Source: Oscillospiraceae bacterium (GTDB taxonomy: Bacteria; Bacillota; Clostridia; Oscillospirales; Oscillospiraceae). From it: DNA of 64,000 nt. Both the position numbers and the translations under genes were made by a program. Every line of letters starts with the position of its first letter. Within the stretch, counting starts at the first letter, position 1. Of this stretch, positions 33,801-41,209 are shown piece after piece. Below the pieces are notes generated by a model. The model ran no database searches. It was given only the letters and a program-made list of their open reading frames with translations, and had not been told where the DNA came from. The stretch covers positions 1 to 64,000 of the forward strand of contig JAFVCD010000028.1 of assembly GCA_017479425.1 (NCBI GenBank). The letters are read 5' to 3'.

Positions 33801-35073
33801 CAAGCTCTTTGTCGCCACCGGAGCGTCACTTGAGGCAGGCAAGAGCTACCGCGTAAGCGCGTCTGTCGCCGCTGAGAAGGCTCAGGGCTTCGAGCTCTGC
33901 TTCAATAACGGCGCCGCCGAGGCGGGCTACGGCGCTCTCTACGGACTTAAAGCGGGCGAAAAGAGCGATGTCGGCGGACTTATCACAGTTCCCGCGAATA
34001 TGGAAAACGCCTCAGACCTCGTCCTTCAGTTCAATCTCGGAAATTCCGAGAGCGGAAACGCGATAACAGTTTCCGATATCAAGGTCGAGAGCGTTGAGCT
34101 TACCGAGGGCGAGAGCGTTCTGCCGACTGCGTTCAGCTTCGCCTCGAAGAGCACCGTAAACGGCTGGGCACATGAGGATTACGCGGTAAATCTCACTGAT
34201 AACGGTACATCGGCGACGATGAACATCACCTCCGTTCCTGCCACCGGCAGAGAGGCGTGGAAGGTCAAAATGTTCGTTGAGACCGGCGCTCGCCTCACGG
34301 CAGGCAAGACCTATCGCGTGCGCATGGACGTTTCGGCGCAGTCGGCGATAAATTATGAGATCTGCTACAATAACGGCGCGGTCGAGAAGGGCGTCGGCGC
34401 GCTCTACGATCTGCGCGCGGGCGCGAGCAAGTCCACCGTTACTGCGACTCTCACGCCGAATGCAAACTCCGAGCTTATCATCCAGCTCTCACTCGGCAAG
34501 GCGGCAGGCGCGAACGCGGTCACTGTCTCGAACGTCAGAGTTGAGGAGCTTGTGACGGGCGGCGCGAAGAGCGTGCTTCCGGCTGAGTTTAAGTATGTCG
34601 CAGCAAAGGAGATCGATTACGCTACCGCCGAGCCGACGGCTGTGAGCAGCATACTCTTCCCGCAGAGCGTTGTGTGGATGTACAACGCAGAGGGCAGCGC
34701 GAGCGGCACTATGAGCACCGCGGGCGGCAAGATCACCTACAACATGACAAAGATATCCAAGTCCGACGGAGAGAACAAGATCACCATTCCCGACGTCGAG
34801 CTCAAGGCGGGCAAGACCTACACCGTGACCTTCAAGGCGAAGGCGGACAAGAATATCGACTGCGTGTTCGTTCTGAACCGGGCGGGCGAGTGGAACACCG
34901 AGATTTATGAGAACCTCGGCGTCGGCACCGAGGAGAAGGAGTACACCTTCACAACAAACGCCCTCGACGCTGACTCCGCGTATGAGCTTCTGTGGCAGTT
35001 CGGTTCTTCAAAGAACAATAAGCTCAGAACAGCCGAGGTAGAGATCCGGGACGTCGCAATATACTCGAAATAA
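27811..35073 (+). CDS. Giant 2420-residue lipoprotein of about 15 tandem beta-modules
   Basis: A signal peptide with lipobox ILSGC (Cys21) leads to a Thr/Pro/Gln-rich stalk (about 25-68). About fifteen modules of 130-170 residues follow. Their common core runs W(K)xKLFxxTGxxLxAGKxYRVxxxVxAxK, then E(I/L)CYNNGxxEKGYGALYG, then L(I/V)IQLxLGxxxxxxxxTVSDIKVE, which looks like a carbohydrate-binding beta-sandwich. Modules 9-14 also share HWAHEDY-like motifs. The final module differs and matches the end of the 24420 lipoprotein. No catalytic domain is present. The protein could reach tens of nanometres from the membrane and bind polymer multivalently, as a non-cellulosomal scaffold. Function is inferred from the GH32 context. 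It is the last gene of the operon and ends at a good terminator. Confidence 0.82.
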   Translation: MKKLSRILALSLAIVMILSGCGAQTQEPAKTEEPTTQPSQTTPATTTPSTQPAQTTPTEPKTDDTQSVPAMSLGTKEYSFENVSSAVFNTKLEGDSVAATSEVVNGAYRIAASRTDGESWHLKLESTLATNPGSTYRVTFDFDSDTAGTVKFGDNQSFTIEKGKNTVTGTFKADGDNKYIDLQLGALAPFVVDLYEIMVEEYAPDGSGSTATIGGALRETVTEQHDGGYEVHLTAAETGAKLNIAAAPASDRGVWKAKMLINTGAALEAGKTYRVSLNVGAEKSQSEYEVCFDGEAENAYGALYGRSLAAGGTDRIEYLVTPERSAGELVLRLQLGKTNSASGNVISVSSLKVEEVNVSYRSVTPAITYGTFEAVSEQHADTYTQHLERAADSAVLRIDAVPEKGEVYESKLLIHTGVTPEADKSYAVSFSVESEKETEYEISYNKASEEKGYGAQYGEKLASGEKKTVEYTVAGTDGKGELTIQLMLGKSPAENAVTVSDVKVCEIIEKGNVSVLPEAINYASVGNITSWLFDGCEASLANTDTSATMTIEKTAQSREVWMAKLLADTGVVPEAGRSYRATFTVETNKALDYELCYNSGDVEKGYDVLYGQKLSANAKKTVERIITGASDDNGRLVIQLSVGNAAEGTKITISDIKVEELTSEYTDILPEAFSFNSVLTKMVSAVMKTPINNTSVLPASFAYNTAVSAYEDHYSGDDGDYAVELTRSADSVKASVDPAGERAVWKAKLHINTGVTPDAGEVYRVSFKLNAEKAQNEYEICFDGKGEKDYDALYGQKLIAGSNDVYYVFSPKESKGELIVTLQLGKTDDENGNTITLSDLKVEKLTLGAESALGQSFSYSTHYTISGTHEVTVKDGLENVLDTPISYETLINVTKQGDKAGDLSTSGGSATLKVNGGGANVYDAKLLVKTGVVPAAGEEYKVNFKLNAEKAQSGFEIIFDGDDSHAAYGGMYGQETDAGEKTFERYFKCEESKGELVIKLQIGKTDEDNTFTISDISVVKVTSAETTLTGFNYPVTTAATTSTVSAHYEAQTLTLSIAEVIAWDESTATADISDGSATLNITKARKTDGGGIWSIRNHIDTGIKLEAGAQYQISAKVSATKATQFEMLFSNGSGENDDYNPGGLGYSSAVASGSIDSDNGYSEISQVITVPTRNQYNNLILRFQVGNSDVNTITVSEIKVEKWIPEHDETTGGTTEYNQFSIEANNGTAAELTGDGSSATAHITTPGDDWHIKLYAKPGVELSTENTYRISFNASGANGASVCYKRVDGEETDYGTEQIASSDALVTHIVKPETTGTMEILLKLGALISGSNVKMSNVRIETLTFGQNLAASELVAYRAVNHWSHDEYKTSITNTEKSATVTMNSVPDSPEIWKTKLFFETGAQLEANKEYQISATVAATAESVFEICYNRGETEKGFGALYNQTAKAEVRTITFTVTPTEGGELILQFNLGNVAKDVSFTVSDIKVENQKYRTETTTETTYELGGPVNHWAHSDYATDISNDESSATLKITGTPASDKESWKIKLFAETGAALTASNTYKIIAKVRATKGTDFEICYNNGEKEAALGKREQLHADETESTVEFFATPLEDANLILQFNLGKADSDTEFTIAGVDVIPMSAGENLVPADFGYEKERYLEAFVHEDYAATLSGGENAKLSVTSAPESGREPWKIKLFIETKVKLEKGKNYRISLNVASSKPIDYEICYNNGGAEKGVGALYGLKGDTNPRKVNYDVTANGEADLIIQLSLGNAVEGCEVTVSDVAVEEVDYKVVDAPYMTEVQGPISYWAHESYKASLTGTDDGATLDITSLPEDGREPWKVKYFVNTLVKPQAGESYRVKLDVLSKTEQPFEICYNNNGEEKGYGAQYGLTAPAGENKTYEKIITIPDNVGYADNLILQLSLGSATAENEITVSNLVVEKIGFTGGTDALTKPISYVTGSSLDFWAHEDYEASVAGTGSAAVVNVNKTAENAEPWKIKLFVATGASLEAGKSYRVSASVAAEKAQGFELCFNNGAAEAGYGALYGLKAGEKSDVGGLITVPANMENASDLVLQFNLGNSESGNAITVSDIKVESVELTEGESVLPTAFSFASKSTVNGWAHEDYAVNLTDNGTSATMNITSVPATGREAWKVKMFVETGARLTAGKTYRVRMDVSAQSAINYEICYNNGAVEKGVGALYDLRAGASKSTVTATLTPNANSELIIQLSLGKAAGANAVTVSNVRVEELVTGGAKSVLPAEFKYVAAKEIDYATAEPTAVSSILFPQSVVWMYNAEGSASGTMSTAGGKITYNMTKISKSDGENKITIPDVELKAGKTYTVTFKAKADKNIDCVFVLNRAGEWNTEIYENLGVGTEEKEYTFTTNALDADSAYELLWQFGSSKNNKLRTAEVEIRDVAIYSK

Positions 35074-35076
35074 CAT

Positions 35077-35104
35077 AAAAGGGTGCCACGAGGCACCCTT
35101 TTTG
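35077..35104 (+). terminator. Terminator of the fructan operon
   Basis: AAAAGGGTGCC / GGCACCCTTTTT stem with loop ACGA and a T run. Confidence 0.8.
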
Positions 35105-35112
35105 TATAGTCT

Positions 35113-35146
35113 AAAAAGCAGCCGGTTCGCTTTGAACCGGCTGCTT
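35113..35146 (-). terminator. Terminator of the hydrogenase operon
   Basis: A 13-bp perfect stem AAGCAGCCGGTTC / GAACCGGCTGCTT followed on the minus strand by CTTTTTAG. Confidence 0.8.
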
Positions 35147-35159
35147 GCGTTTAATATTT

Positions 35160-36929
35160 TCAGCTCTTGAAGCCCTCGCGCGCGGCGTAGGAGGTGTGGA
35201 GCAGCTCGTGGGCGAGGTGGGAGTTCGGCTCGCCGAGGAACTTCTCGTAGAGCTCGATGATCTGCGGATTGTTGTGCGACTGGCGGACTGCCTGACGCTC
35301 GTCCTCGGAGTAGAGGGCGCCGGCACGCTTTTCCTTATAGGTGTCGAGAATATCGTCGCCCTCGTTCGGCAGGAAGCAGGAGCGGACGTACGGCTGACCG
35401 CCGCCGTTGATGCAGCCGCCGGGACAGCCCATGATCTCGATGAACTGATACTTCGAGGTGCCTGCGCGGATCTCGTCAAGCAGCACCTTCGCGCTCTTCA
35501 TACCGGAGGCGATGGCTACGTTAACGACGGTGCCGTTTATGTCGATGGAAGCCTCGCGGATGCCGGCGTCGTGGCCGCGGACAGCCTCAAAGACGATCTT
35601 ATCGTGCTCAACCCCGGTGAGCTTGAAGTAGACGGTGCGGAGCGCCGCCTCCATAACGCCGCCGGTAACGCCGAAGATAACGCCGGCGCCGGAGTAATCG
35701 CCCATGATGTCCTGATCCCAGTCCTCCTCGGGCAGGCGGTTGAAGAGAATACCTGCGCGGCGGATCATGCGGGCAAGCTCGCGGGTGGTGATAACGGCGT
35801 CAACGTCGGGTATGCCGTTTACCTTCTCCTGCTCGCGCTCCTTCTCAAACTTCTTGGCTACGCAGGGCATGACGGAAACTACGAAGATATCCTTCGGGTC
35901 AACGCCGTGCTCCTTTGCCCAGTAGCTCTTGATGATGGCGCCCTGCATCTGGTGGGGCGACTTGCAGCTTGAAAGGTGCGGCAGAAGGTCGCTGTAATTC
36001 ATCTCGGCGTAGTTGACCCAGCCGGGTGAGCAGGAGGTTATCATCGGCAGCACGCCGCCGTTTGTGAGGCGGCCGAGAAGCTCGGTGCCCTCCTCCATTA
36101 TGGTGAGGTCTGCACCGAAGTTGACATCGTAAACTCTCTCAAAGCCGAGCCTGCGAAGCGCGGCAATCATCTTTCCGGTGACGGGCGTGCCGACGGGGTA
36201 GTCAAACTCCTCGCCGAGCGCGGCGCGGACTGCGGGCGCGACCTGAACTATAACGTGCTTGCCCGCCTTTACGGCCTCGTCGATCTTGCCGATCTCGCTC
36301 TTTTCCATAAGGGCGCCGGTCGGGCAGACGGTGATGCACTGACCGCACTGGATGCAGGGGGAATTTGCAAAGCTGCGGTTCTCCGCCGGGGAGACGAAGG
36401 TGCGGAAGCCGCGGTTCTCAAAGCCGAGTATGCCGAGACCGTGGGCATTCTGGCAGCGCGCGATGCAGCGGCCGCAGAGAATGCACTTGGAGGTATCTCT
36501 GACGATCGCGGGAGCGACGTCGTCGTAATGCGTTTCGCTGTGCTCGCCGGTGAAGGCGCCCTCGCGAGCTCCGGTGAGGTATGCGACGTGCAGAAGCTCG
36601 CACTTGCCGTTTTTGTCGCACTGCTGGCAGTTCTGATTGTGGTTTGAAAGGAGAAGCTCAACGCTTCTTCTGCGCGCCTCGGTCGCCTTCGGGGTGGAAA
36701 TGCGGATCTCCATTCCCTCGCTGACGGGATAAACGCAGCTTGCGACGAGGCCGCGCGCTCCGGTAGCCTCAACGAGGCAGACGCGGCAGGAGCCGGGGTT
36801 GCACTCGCCGTGGTTGAAGGCGCAGAGCGACGGAATCTCATAGCCGCACGCCTTGGCGGCTTCAAGTATTGTAAGGCCGGCCTCTACCTCGTAGGGAACG
36901 CCCTCGATTTTGATGTTTACTTTACTCAT
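35160..36929 (-). CDS. hydA: [FeFe] hydrogenase catalytic subunit
   Basis: A 589-residue catalytic subunit that reduces protons to hydrogen. The N-terminus has a [2Fe-2S] domain (CNPGSCRVC), a His/Cys [4Fe-4S] site (HNQNCQQCDKNGKC) and two [4Fe-4S] ferredoxin sites (CILCGRCIARC, CIQCGQCITVC). The H-cluster domain has TSCSPGW, MPCVAKK and MGCPGGCINGGGQP. The C-terminal tail after about 520 contains the small-subunit-like segment (YEKFLGEPNSHLAHELLHT). Together with hydB and hydC it forms the bifurcating type that uses NADH and reduced ferredoxin. ATG at 36929 follows AAGGAGGGAAC; the longer frame overlaps hydB. No maturation genes (hydE, hydF, hydG) lie in the window. Confidence 0.95.
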   Translation of the reverse strand: MSKVNIKIEGVPYEVEAGLTILEAAKACGYEIPSLCAFNHGECNPGSCRVCLVEATGARGLVASCVYPVSEGMEIRISTPKATEARRRSVELLLSNHNQNCQQCDKNGKCELLHVAYLTGAREGAFTGEHSETHYDDVAPAIVRDTSKCILCGRCIARCQNAHGLGILGFENRGFRTFVSPAENRSFANSPCIQCGQCITVCPTGALMEKSEIGKIDEAVKAGKHVIVQVAPAVRAALGEEFDYPVGTPVTGKMIAALRRLGFERVYDVNFGADLTIMEEGTELLGRLTNGGVLPMITSCSPGWVNYAEMNYSDLLPHLSSCKSPHQMQGAIIKSYWAKEHGVDPKDIFVVSVMPCVAKKFEKEREQEKVNGIPDVDAVITTRELARMIRRAGILFNRLPEEDWDQDIMGDYSGAGVIFGVTGGVMEAALRTVYFKLTGVEHDKIVFEAVRGHDAGIREASIDINGTVVNVAIASGMKSAKVLLDEIRAGTSKYQFIEIMGCPGGCINGGGQPYVRSCFLPNEGDDILDTYKEKRAGALYSEDERQAVRQSHNNPQIIELYEKFLGEPNSHLAHELLHTSYAAREGFKS

Positions 36930-36942
36930 GACTGTTCCCTCC

Positions 36943-38826
36943 TTATCGCTTCTCGATCGCGCCGAAGCGGCAGACGCTGAGGCAGGAGCCGCACTTCGCG
37001 CAGACGGTGGAGTCGATTGCCCAGGAAGCGAGCTTGTGACCGGGCGCGACATATTCTGTCTTGTGGATGCAGTCCACCGGGCAGCCTCTGTGGCACATAC
37101 CGCAGCCGATGCACTTGTCGGGGTCGATGTGGTACTCCATAAGGCTCTTGCAGACGTGCGCCGGGCACTTCTTATCGACGATGTGGGCTATGTACTCATC
37201 GCGGAAGTGCGTGAGAGTGGAGACAACGGGGTTAGCCGCGGTCTGACCGAGAGCGCAGAGGGAGTTGTTCTTGACGGTGTCGGCGAGAACCTCCAGCTCA
37301 TCGAGATCAGCCATCGTGCCCTTGCCCTCGGTGATCTTGGTGAGAATCTCAAGAATGCGCTTCGTGCCGATGCGGCAGGGCGAGCACTTTCCGCAGGACT
37401 CGTCGCAGATAAATTCCATATAGAACTTCGCAACGTCGACCATGCAGTTGTCCTCGTCCATGACGATCGCGCCGCCGGAGCCCATCATCGAGCCCTTGGC
37501 TACGAGGTTGTCGAAGTCTATCGGCTCGTCGAGGAACTCCTCGGTAAGGCAGCCGCCGGAGGGGCCGCCGGTCTGGATGGCCTTGAACTTCTTGCCGCCC
37601 GGGATTCCGCCGCCGATATCGTAAATCAGCTCGCGGAGGGTGGTGCCCATCGGAACCTCGACAAGGCCGACGTTGTTGACCTTGCCGCCGAGGGCGAAGA
37701 CCTTGGTTCCCTTGCTCTTCTCGGTGCCGACGGAGGCAAACTCCTTGGCGCCGTTGCGGAGAATGTAGGGTACGCAGGCGAGAGTCTCGACGTTATTGAC
37801 TATGGTGGGCTTGCCCCAGAGTCCGCTGACAGCGGGGAAGGGAGGACGGGGACGCGGCATACCGCGCTTGCCCTCGATGGAGTTCAGAAGAGCCGTCTCC
37901 TCGCCGCAGACGAAGGCGCCCGCGCCGAGACGGATGTGGCAGTTGAAGGAGAAATCTGTGCCGAAGATGTGCTCGCCGAGAAGCCCCTGCTCGGTCGCCT
38001 GAGCGATCGCTATGCGAAGGCGCTTTACGGCGATGGGGTACTCGGCGCGGACGTAGAAGTAGCCGTCGTGCGCGCCGATGGCGTAGCCTGCTATGACCAT
38101 TCCCTCGATAACCGCGAGGGGGTTGCCCTCGAGAATGGAGCGGTCCATAAACGCGCCGGGGTCGCCCTCGTCGCCGTTGCAGACGACGTATTTCTCATCG
38201 TTCTGCTGGTTGAGAGCGAACTGCCACTTTCTGCCGGAGGGGAAGCCTCCGCCGCCGCGGCCGCGAAGACCGGAGGCGAGAACCTCGTCAACGACCTCCT
38301 GCTGGGTCATCGTGAGCGCGCGCTTGAGACCCTGGAACGCGCCGAAGCCGAGAGCCTCGTTAATATCCTCGGGGTTTATTACGCCGCAGCCGTGAAGAGC
38401 GACGCGGCGCTGCTTTTTATAGAAGTTGATATCGTCCTGCTTTGCGACCTTGACCTCGGTGCCGGGCTCGACGTAGAGCAGGCGCTCGACTACCTTGCCG
38501 CCGATGATGTCGGACTCGACGATCTCCTCAACGTCCTCGATGTGTACGAGGCGATAGAGGGTGTCCTCGGGATAGATTTTTACGAAGGGTCCCTGCGAGC
38601 AGAAGCCGAAGCAGCCGACGTGGTTGACTGTCGCCTTGTCGGAGACGCCCTTTTCCTCGAGAACCTCTTCAAACCTCTTCATGATCTCGTCGGAGCGGCT
38701 GGAAAGACAGCCGGTACCGCCGCAGAGAACGATGTGGCGCTTGCCGTCAAGTCCCTTGAGCTTATCGTCAAGGCACTTTGTGCAGGACGCGGTTTTTGCG
38801 TTGAGCTCTTCAACGGAGTTTATCAT
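36943..38826 (-). CDS. hydB: Bifurcating hydrogenase NuoF-like flavoprotein subunit
   Basis: A 627-residue subunit that binds FMN and NADH. Order: thioredoxin-like [2Fe-2S] domain (CGGTGC, GCFGFC; about 30-120), FMN/NAD domain (GLRGRGGGGFPSGRKW, GDEGDPGAFMDRSILEGNP), SLBB region, [4Fe-4S] site CGKCSPCRIGT, and a C-terminal double ferredoxin (CIGCGMCHRGC, CAKCGSCLSVC). This is the usual HydB layout of Thermotoga and Ruminococcus albus enzymes, where flavin-based bifurcation is coupled to hydrogen. Its ATG overlaps the hydC stop and hydA follows 13 bp later. Confidence 0.95.
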   Translation of the reverse strand: MINSVEELNAKTASCTKCLDDKLKGLDGKRHIVLCGGTGCLSSRSDEIMKRFEEVLEEKGVSDKATVNHVGCFGFCSQGPFVKIYPEDTLYRLVHIEDVEEIVESDIIGGKVVERLLYVEPGTEVKVAKQDDINFYKKQRRVALHGCGVINPEDINEALGFGAFQGLKRALTMTQQEVVDEVLASGLRGRGGGGFPSGRKWQFALNQQNDEKYVVCNGDEGDPGAFMDRSILEGNPLAVIEGMVIAGYAIGAHDGYFYVRAEYPIAVKRLRIAIAQATEQGLLGEHIFGTDFSFNCHIRLGAGAFVCGEETALLNSIEGKRGMPRPRPPFPAVSGLWGKPTIVNNVETLACVPYILRNGAKEFASVGTEKSKGTKVFALGGKVNNVGLVEVPMGTTLRELIYDIGGGIPGGKKFKAIQTGGPSGGCLTEEFLDEPIDFDNLVAKGSMMGSGGAIVMDEDNCMVDVAKFYMEFICDESCGKCSPCRIGTKRILEILTKITEGKGTMADLDELEVLADTVKNNSLCALGQTAANPVVSTLTHFRDEYIAHIVDKKCPAHVCKSLMEYHIDPDKCIGCGMCHRGCPVDCIHKTEYVAPGHKLASWAIDSTVCAKCGSCLSVCRFGAIEKR

Positions 38827-39317
38827 TTCGGCATCTCCTTTCCCTCGTTAAGATACTGCTGTGCGATGACCTCGCGCACCTGAGCGCCGGTCATCTTGGG
38901 ATAGACCTTGCCGTTTACGCTGACTGCGGGGGCGATGCCGCAGGCGCCGATGCAGCGGAGAGCGTCGAGCGTGAACATACCGTCGTCGGTCGTCTCGCCG
39001 GGCTTGATACCCAGCTCCTCGGAGAACACGTCGATGACCTTCTGCGCGCCCTTGACATAGCAGGCGGTGCCGAGGCAGCAGCCGATAATGTACTTTCCCT
39101 TAGGCGTGAGGGAGAAGAAGGAGTAGAAGGTGACAACGCCGTAGATCTCGGCGACGGAGATGCCGGTTTTCTCGCTGACGAGCTCCTGCACCTCAAGCGG
39201 GATATAGCCGTATTCATTCTGAATATCGCTCAGGATCATCATAAGCGGCGTCTTTTCATTCTTGTAACGCTCGCAGATCGCGGTGATCTGAGCTACGGCT
39301 GACTCTTGTAATTTCAT
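38823..39317 (-). CDS. hydC: Bifurcating hydrogenase NuoE-like subunit
   Basis: A 164-residue thioredoxin-fold [2Fe-2S] protein related to NuoE. Ligands are in CLGTACYVKGA and CIGACGIAP; YIPLEVQELVSEKTGI and EIYGVVTFYSFF are the family's N-terminal signature. It is the first gene of the operon hydC-hydB-hydA, with a 4-bp overlap to hydB. It helps pass electrons between NADH, ferredoxin and the H-cluster subunit. Confidence 0.93.
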   Translation of the reverse strand: MKLQESAVAQITAICERYKNEKTPLMMILSDIQNEYGYIPLEVQELVSEKTGISVAEIYGVVTFYSFFSLTPKGKYIIGCCLGTACYVKGAQKVIDVFSEELGIKPGETTDDGMFTLDALRCIGACGIAPAVSVNGKVYPKMTGAQVREVIAQQYLNEGKEMPK

Positions 39318-39513
39318 AAAATATCATCCAGCCTTTCTGCGGAAGATTATTGAGGCTTGCTATTTTTTTGACAAGCCACTTCTAATGTATAATATCATAC
39401 AGACCGCTGATTAGTCACCGCTAACTTGCAGAAAAAACGCCGTATTTCGCTATATTTTTTCAGTTGACTTTTGTTCAAAAAAGTGATAAATTTCCGATTG
39501 TTGAGCAGCAGAA
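39318..39513 (-). promoter_or_regulatory. Hydrogenase operon leader and promoter region
   Basis: On the minus strand TATTAT (39394-39389) with a weak TGACTA 17 bp upstream (39417-39412) is the best promoter. Its 5' leader contains GGCTTG / CAAGCC (about 39353-39376), a possible hairpin. TTGACTTTTGTTCAA (39464-39478), TTGA-N7-TCAA, loosely resembles a Rex redox-sensor operator but fails the full consensus. No gene is visible here. Confidence 0.4.
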
Positions 39514-39745
39514 ATGCGTAAGTCCGAACGATGGACCGACACATCATTTTGCAGGCAAAGAATGATCAGCTTCCGCTCAAAGAGGCGGGGTTCTGTGAAG
39601 GGGCCGGTCAAGAGGCCCCTTCACGTCGCATGATCCGCCCGCAGACGTCATATTTGTGTGCCAGCACACAAATATGTTCGATGCGGAGGCTGTGCCTGCG
39701 CATCGATGCGTAAGTCCGAACGATGGACTTGCGCATTATTTTTTT
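39514..39745 (+). repeat. Cluster of four hairpins flanked by a 23-bp direct repeat
   Basis: The 23-bp repeat 39514-39536 recurs at 39706-39728. Between and beyond lie GTGAAGGGGCC/GGCCCCTTCAC (39595-39624), CATATTTGTGTG/CACACAAATATG (39649-39676), GATGCGGAGGC/GCCTGCGCATC (39680-39704, copy 2 of the dispersed hairpin repeat) and ATGCGTAAGTCC/GGACTTGCGCAT (39706-39736) followed by TATTTTTTTT, a terminator. No reading frame is convincing. It may be a structured RNA or a decayed non-autonomous element. Confidence 0.6.
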
Positions 39746-39761
39746 GTATTCGGAGGTCAAC

Positions 39762-41165
39762 ATGGAAGGAAAACAGAACTACCTTGCCGAGGAAGAACTC
39801 GGCACACTCATGCGGAAATACTCGGTTCCGTGCATCATATCTCTGCTGGTCGGAGCGCTTTACAACATTGTAGACCAGATATTTATCGCTAACGCCGACT
39901 ATCTCGGCTCCTACGGCAACGCGGCGAATACCGTGGTTTTCCCGCTGACGGTCATAGCCCTCGCAGTCGCCGTCTGCATTGGCGACGGGTGCTGCTCGAT
40001 GGTCAGCGCCCTGCTCGGAGAGGGCAGAGCCGATAAGGCGCGCCGCTCCTTCGGCAATGCGATAGTGCTCTCGCTGGCGTCCGGCGCAGTCATTACGGCG
40101 GTGAATCTCATCTTCGGCGACGGCCTTGTAACGCTCTTCGGCGGCAGAATCAACGCAGAGACCTTCGCGCTCTCGAAGGAGTACTTCTTCTGGATCGCGC
40201 TCGGGATACCGTTTTATATGTTCGGTCAGGCGATGAATCCTGTCATACGCGCGGACGGCAGCCCGAGGTTTGCTATGGCCTCCACGCTCGCCGGCGCGGT
40301 AATCAATATAATCCTCGACCCGATATTCATATTCGTGTTCAGAATGGGTATGGCAGGCGCGGCGATTGCAACTGTTATCGGTCAGATAGCGACTGCAGCG
40401 CTTGCCGTGTGGTATCTTTTCCGCCTCAAAAGCGTAAGGCTCGACTTCGGCTCCTTTGCGCTCAAAAGGAAGACGGTCGGCAGAATAATCTCCCTCGGGC
40501 TATGCAGCTTTCTTTCTCAAATTTCGCTCGTTGCGGCGATGGCGGCAATCAACAATATGATCCGCAAGTACGGCGCGCTCGACCCGGTGTTCGGTCTTGC
40601 GGAGTACGCGCAGATACCGATGGCGGTGGTAGGAATAGTAATGAAGTTCTTTCAGATCGTTATCTCTGTCGTAGTCGGTATGTCTGCGGGGTGCATACCG
40701 ATCGTCGGCTTCAACATGGGCGCAAGGCGCTTTGACAGAGTGAAAGACCTCTTTACCCGCCTTCTCGTCTGTGAGGCCATCGTCGGCGCAGCCGCGCTCG
40801 TAATAGTCGAGGTGTTTCCGGGCGCGCTCATCAATATATTCGGCGCGGCAAACGAGAGCGCCTACTATACAGAATTTGCCGTGAAGGCGTTCCGCATTTA
40901 CCTCTGTATGATCGTTTTCGCCTGCGTAAATAAGGCGACGTTCATCTTCCTGCAGGCGATGGGCAAGGCGCTGGAGTCCACGCTTCTGTCAATGGTGCGC
41001 GAGATAGTTTTCGGCGTTGGCTTTGCGCTTGTGCTTCCGATGCTTCTCGGCCTTGACGGCGTTCTGTGGTCGATGCCGGTATCGGACGCTCTGACTGCCG
41101 TCATCAGTGCGGTTATAATCGCAAGGACTTATACTAATCTCAATAAAAAAGTCTTGACTTTTTAA
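39762..41165 (+). CDS. MATE-family efflux transporter
   Basis: A 467-residue MATE transporter with about twelve membrane helices, expected to export cationic compounds by Na+ or H+ antiport. Signatures are YSVPCIISLLVGALYNIVDQIFI in helix 1, VCIGDGCCSMVSALLGEGRADKA, and the second-repeat equivalents VVGMSAGCIPIVGFNMGARR. GGAGGTCAAC lies before ATG 39762; the longer frame enters a hairpin and is rejected. Its last codons contain the promoter for the ABC transporter region. Length is normal, without the ATPase-like tail of the other MATE protein at 13111. Confidence 0.9.
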   Translation: MEGKQNYLAEEELGTLMRKYSVPCIISLLVGALYNIVDQIFIANADYLGSYGNAANTVVFPLTVIALAVAVCIGDGCCSMVSALLGEGRADKARRSFGNAIVLSLASGAVITAVNLIFGDGLVTLFGGRINAETFALSKEYFFWIALGIPFYMFGQAMNPVIRADGSPRFAMASTLAGAVINIILDPIFIFVFRMGMAGAAIATVIGQIATAALAVWYLFRLKSVRLDFGSFALKRKTVGRIISLGLCSFLSQISLVAAMAAINNMIRKYGALDPVFGLAEYAQIPMAVVGIVMKFFQIVISVVVGMSAGCIPIVGFNMGARRFDRVKDLFTRLLVCEAIVGAAALVIVEVFPGALINIFGAANESAYYTEFAVKAFRIYLCMIVFACVNKATFIFLQAMGKALESTLLSMVREIVFGVGFALVLPMLLGLDGVLWSMPVSDALTAVISAVIIARTYTNLNKKVLTF

Positions 41166-41209
41166 CAAAAGGTAGCTATCCTTAACTGAGTTAGAGAAAT
41201 CTAATTCAG
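41154..41209 (+). promoter_or_regulatory. Promoter and inverted repeat upstream of the ABC genes, site 1
   Basis: TTGACT (41154-41159), 17-bp spacer, TATCCT (41177-41182), then CTGAGTTAGA-GAAA-TCTAATTCAG (41186-41209), a 10-bp inverted repeat with one mismatch that would cover the transcription start, as a repressor operator does. Confidence 0.55.

Noticed and set aside
27811..35073. Repetitive region as possible assembly artefact
   Set aside because: The frame is open over 7.2 kb, modules differ at many positions, and both ends join unique sequence with a ribosome site and a terminator.
36910..38883. A 657-codon open frame on the plus strand opposite hydB
   Set aside because: It is antisense to a gene with intact flavin, NADH and iron-sulphur motifs, has no ribosome site, and its composition is the mirror of GC-biased third positions.
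39464..39478. Rex operator before the hydrogenase operon
   Set aside because: TTGACTTTTGTTCAA keeps only TTGA/TCAA ends of the Rex consensus and lies well upstream of the best promoter, so it is listed only as a loose resemblance.
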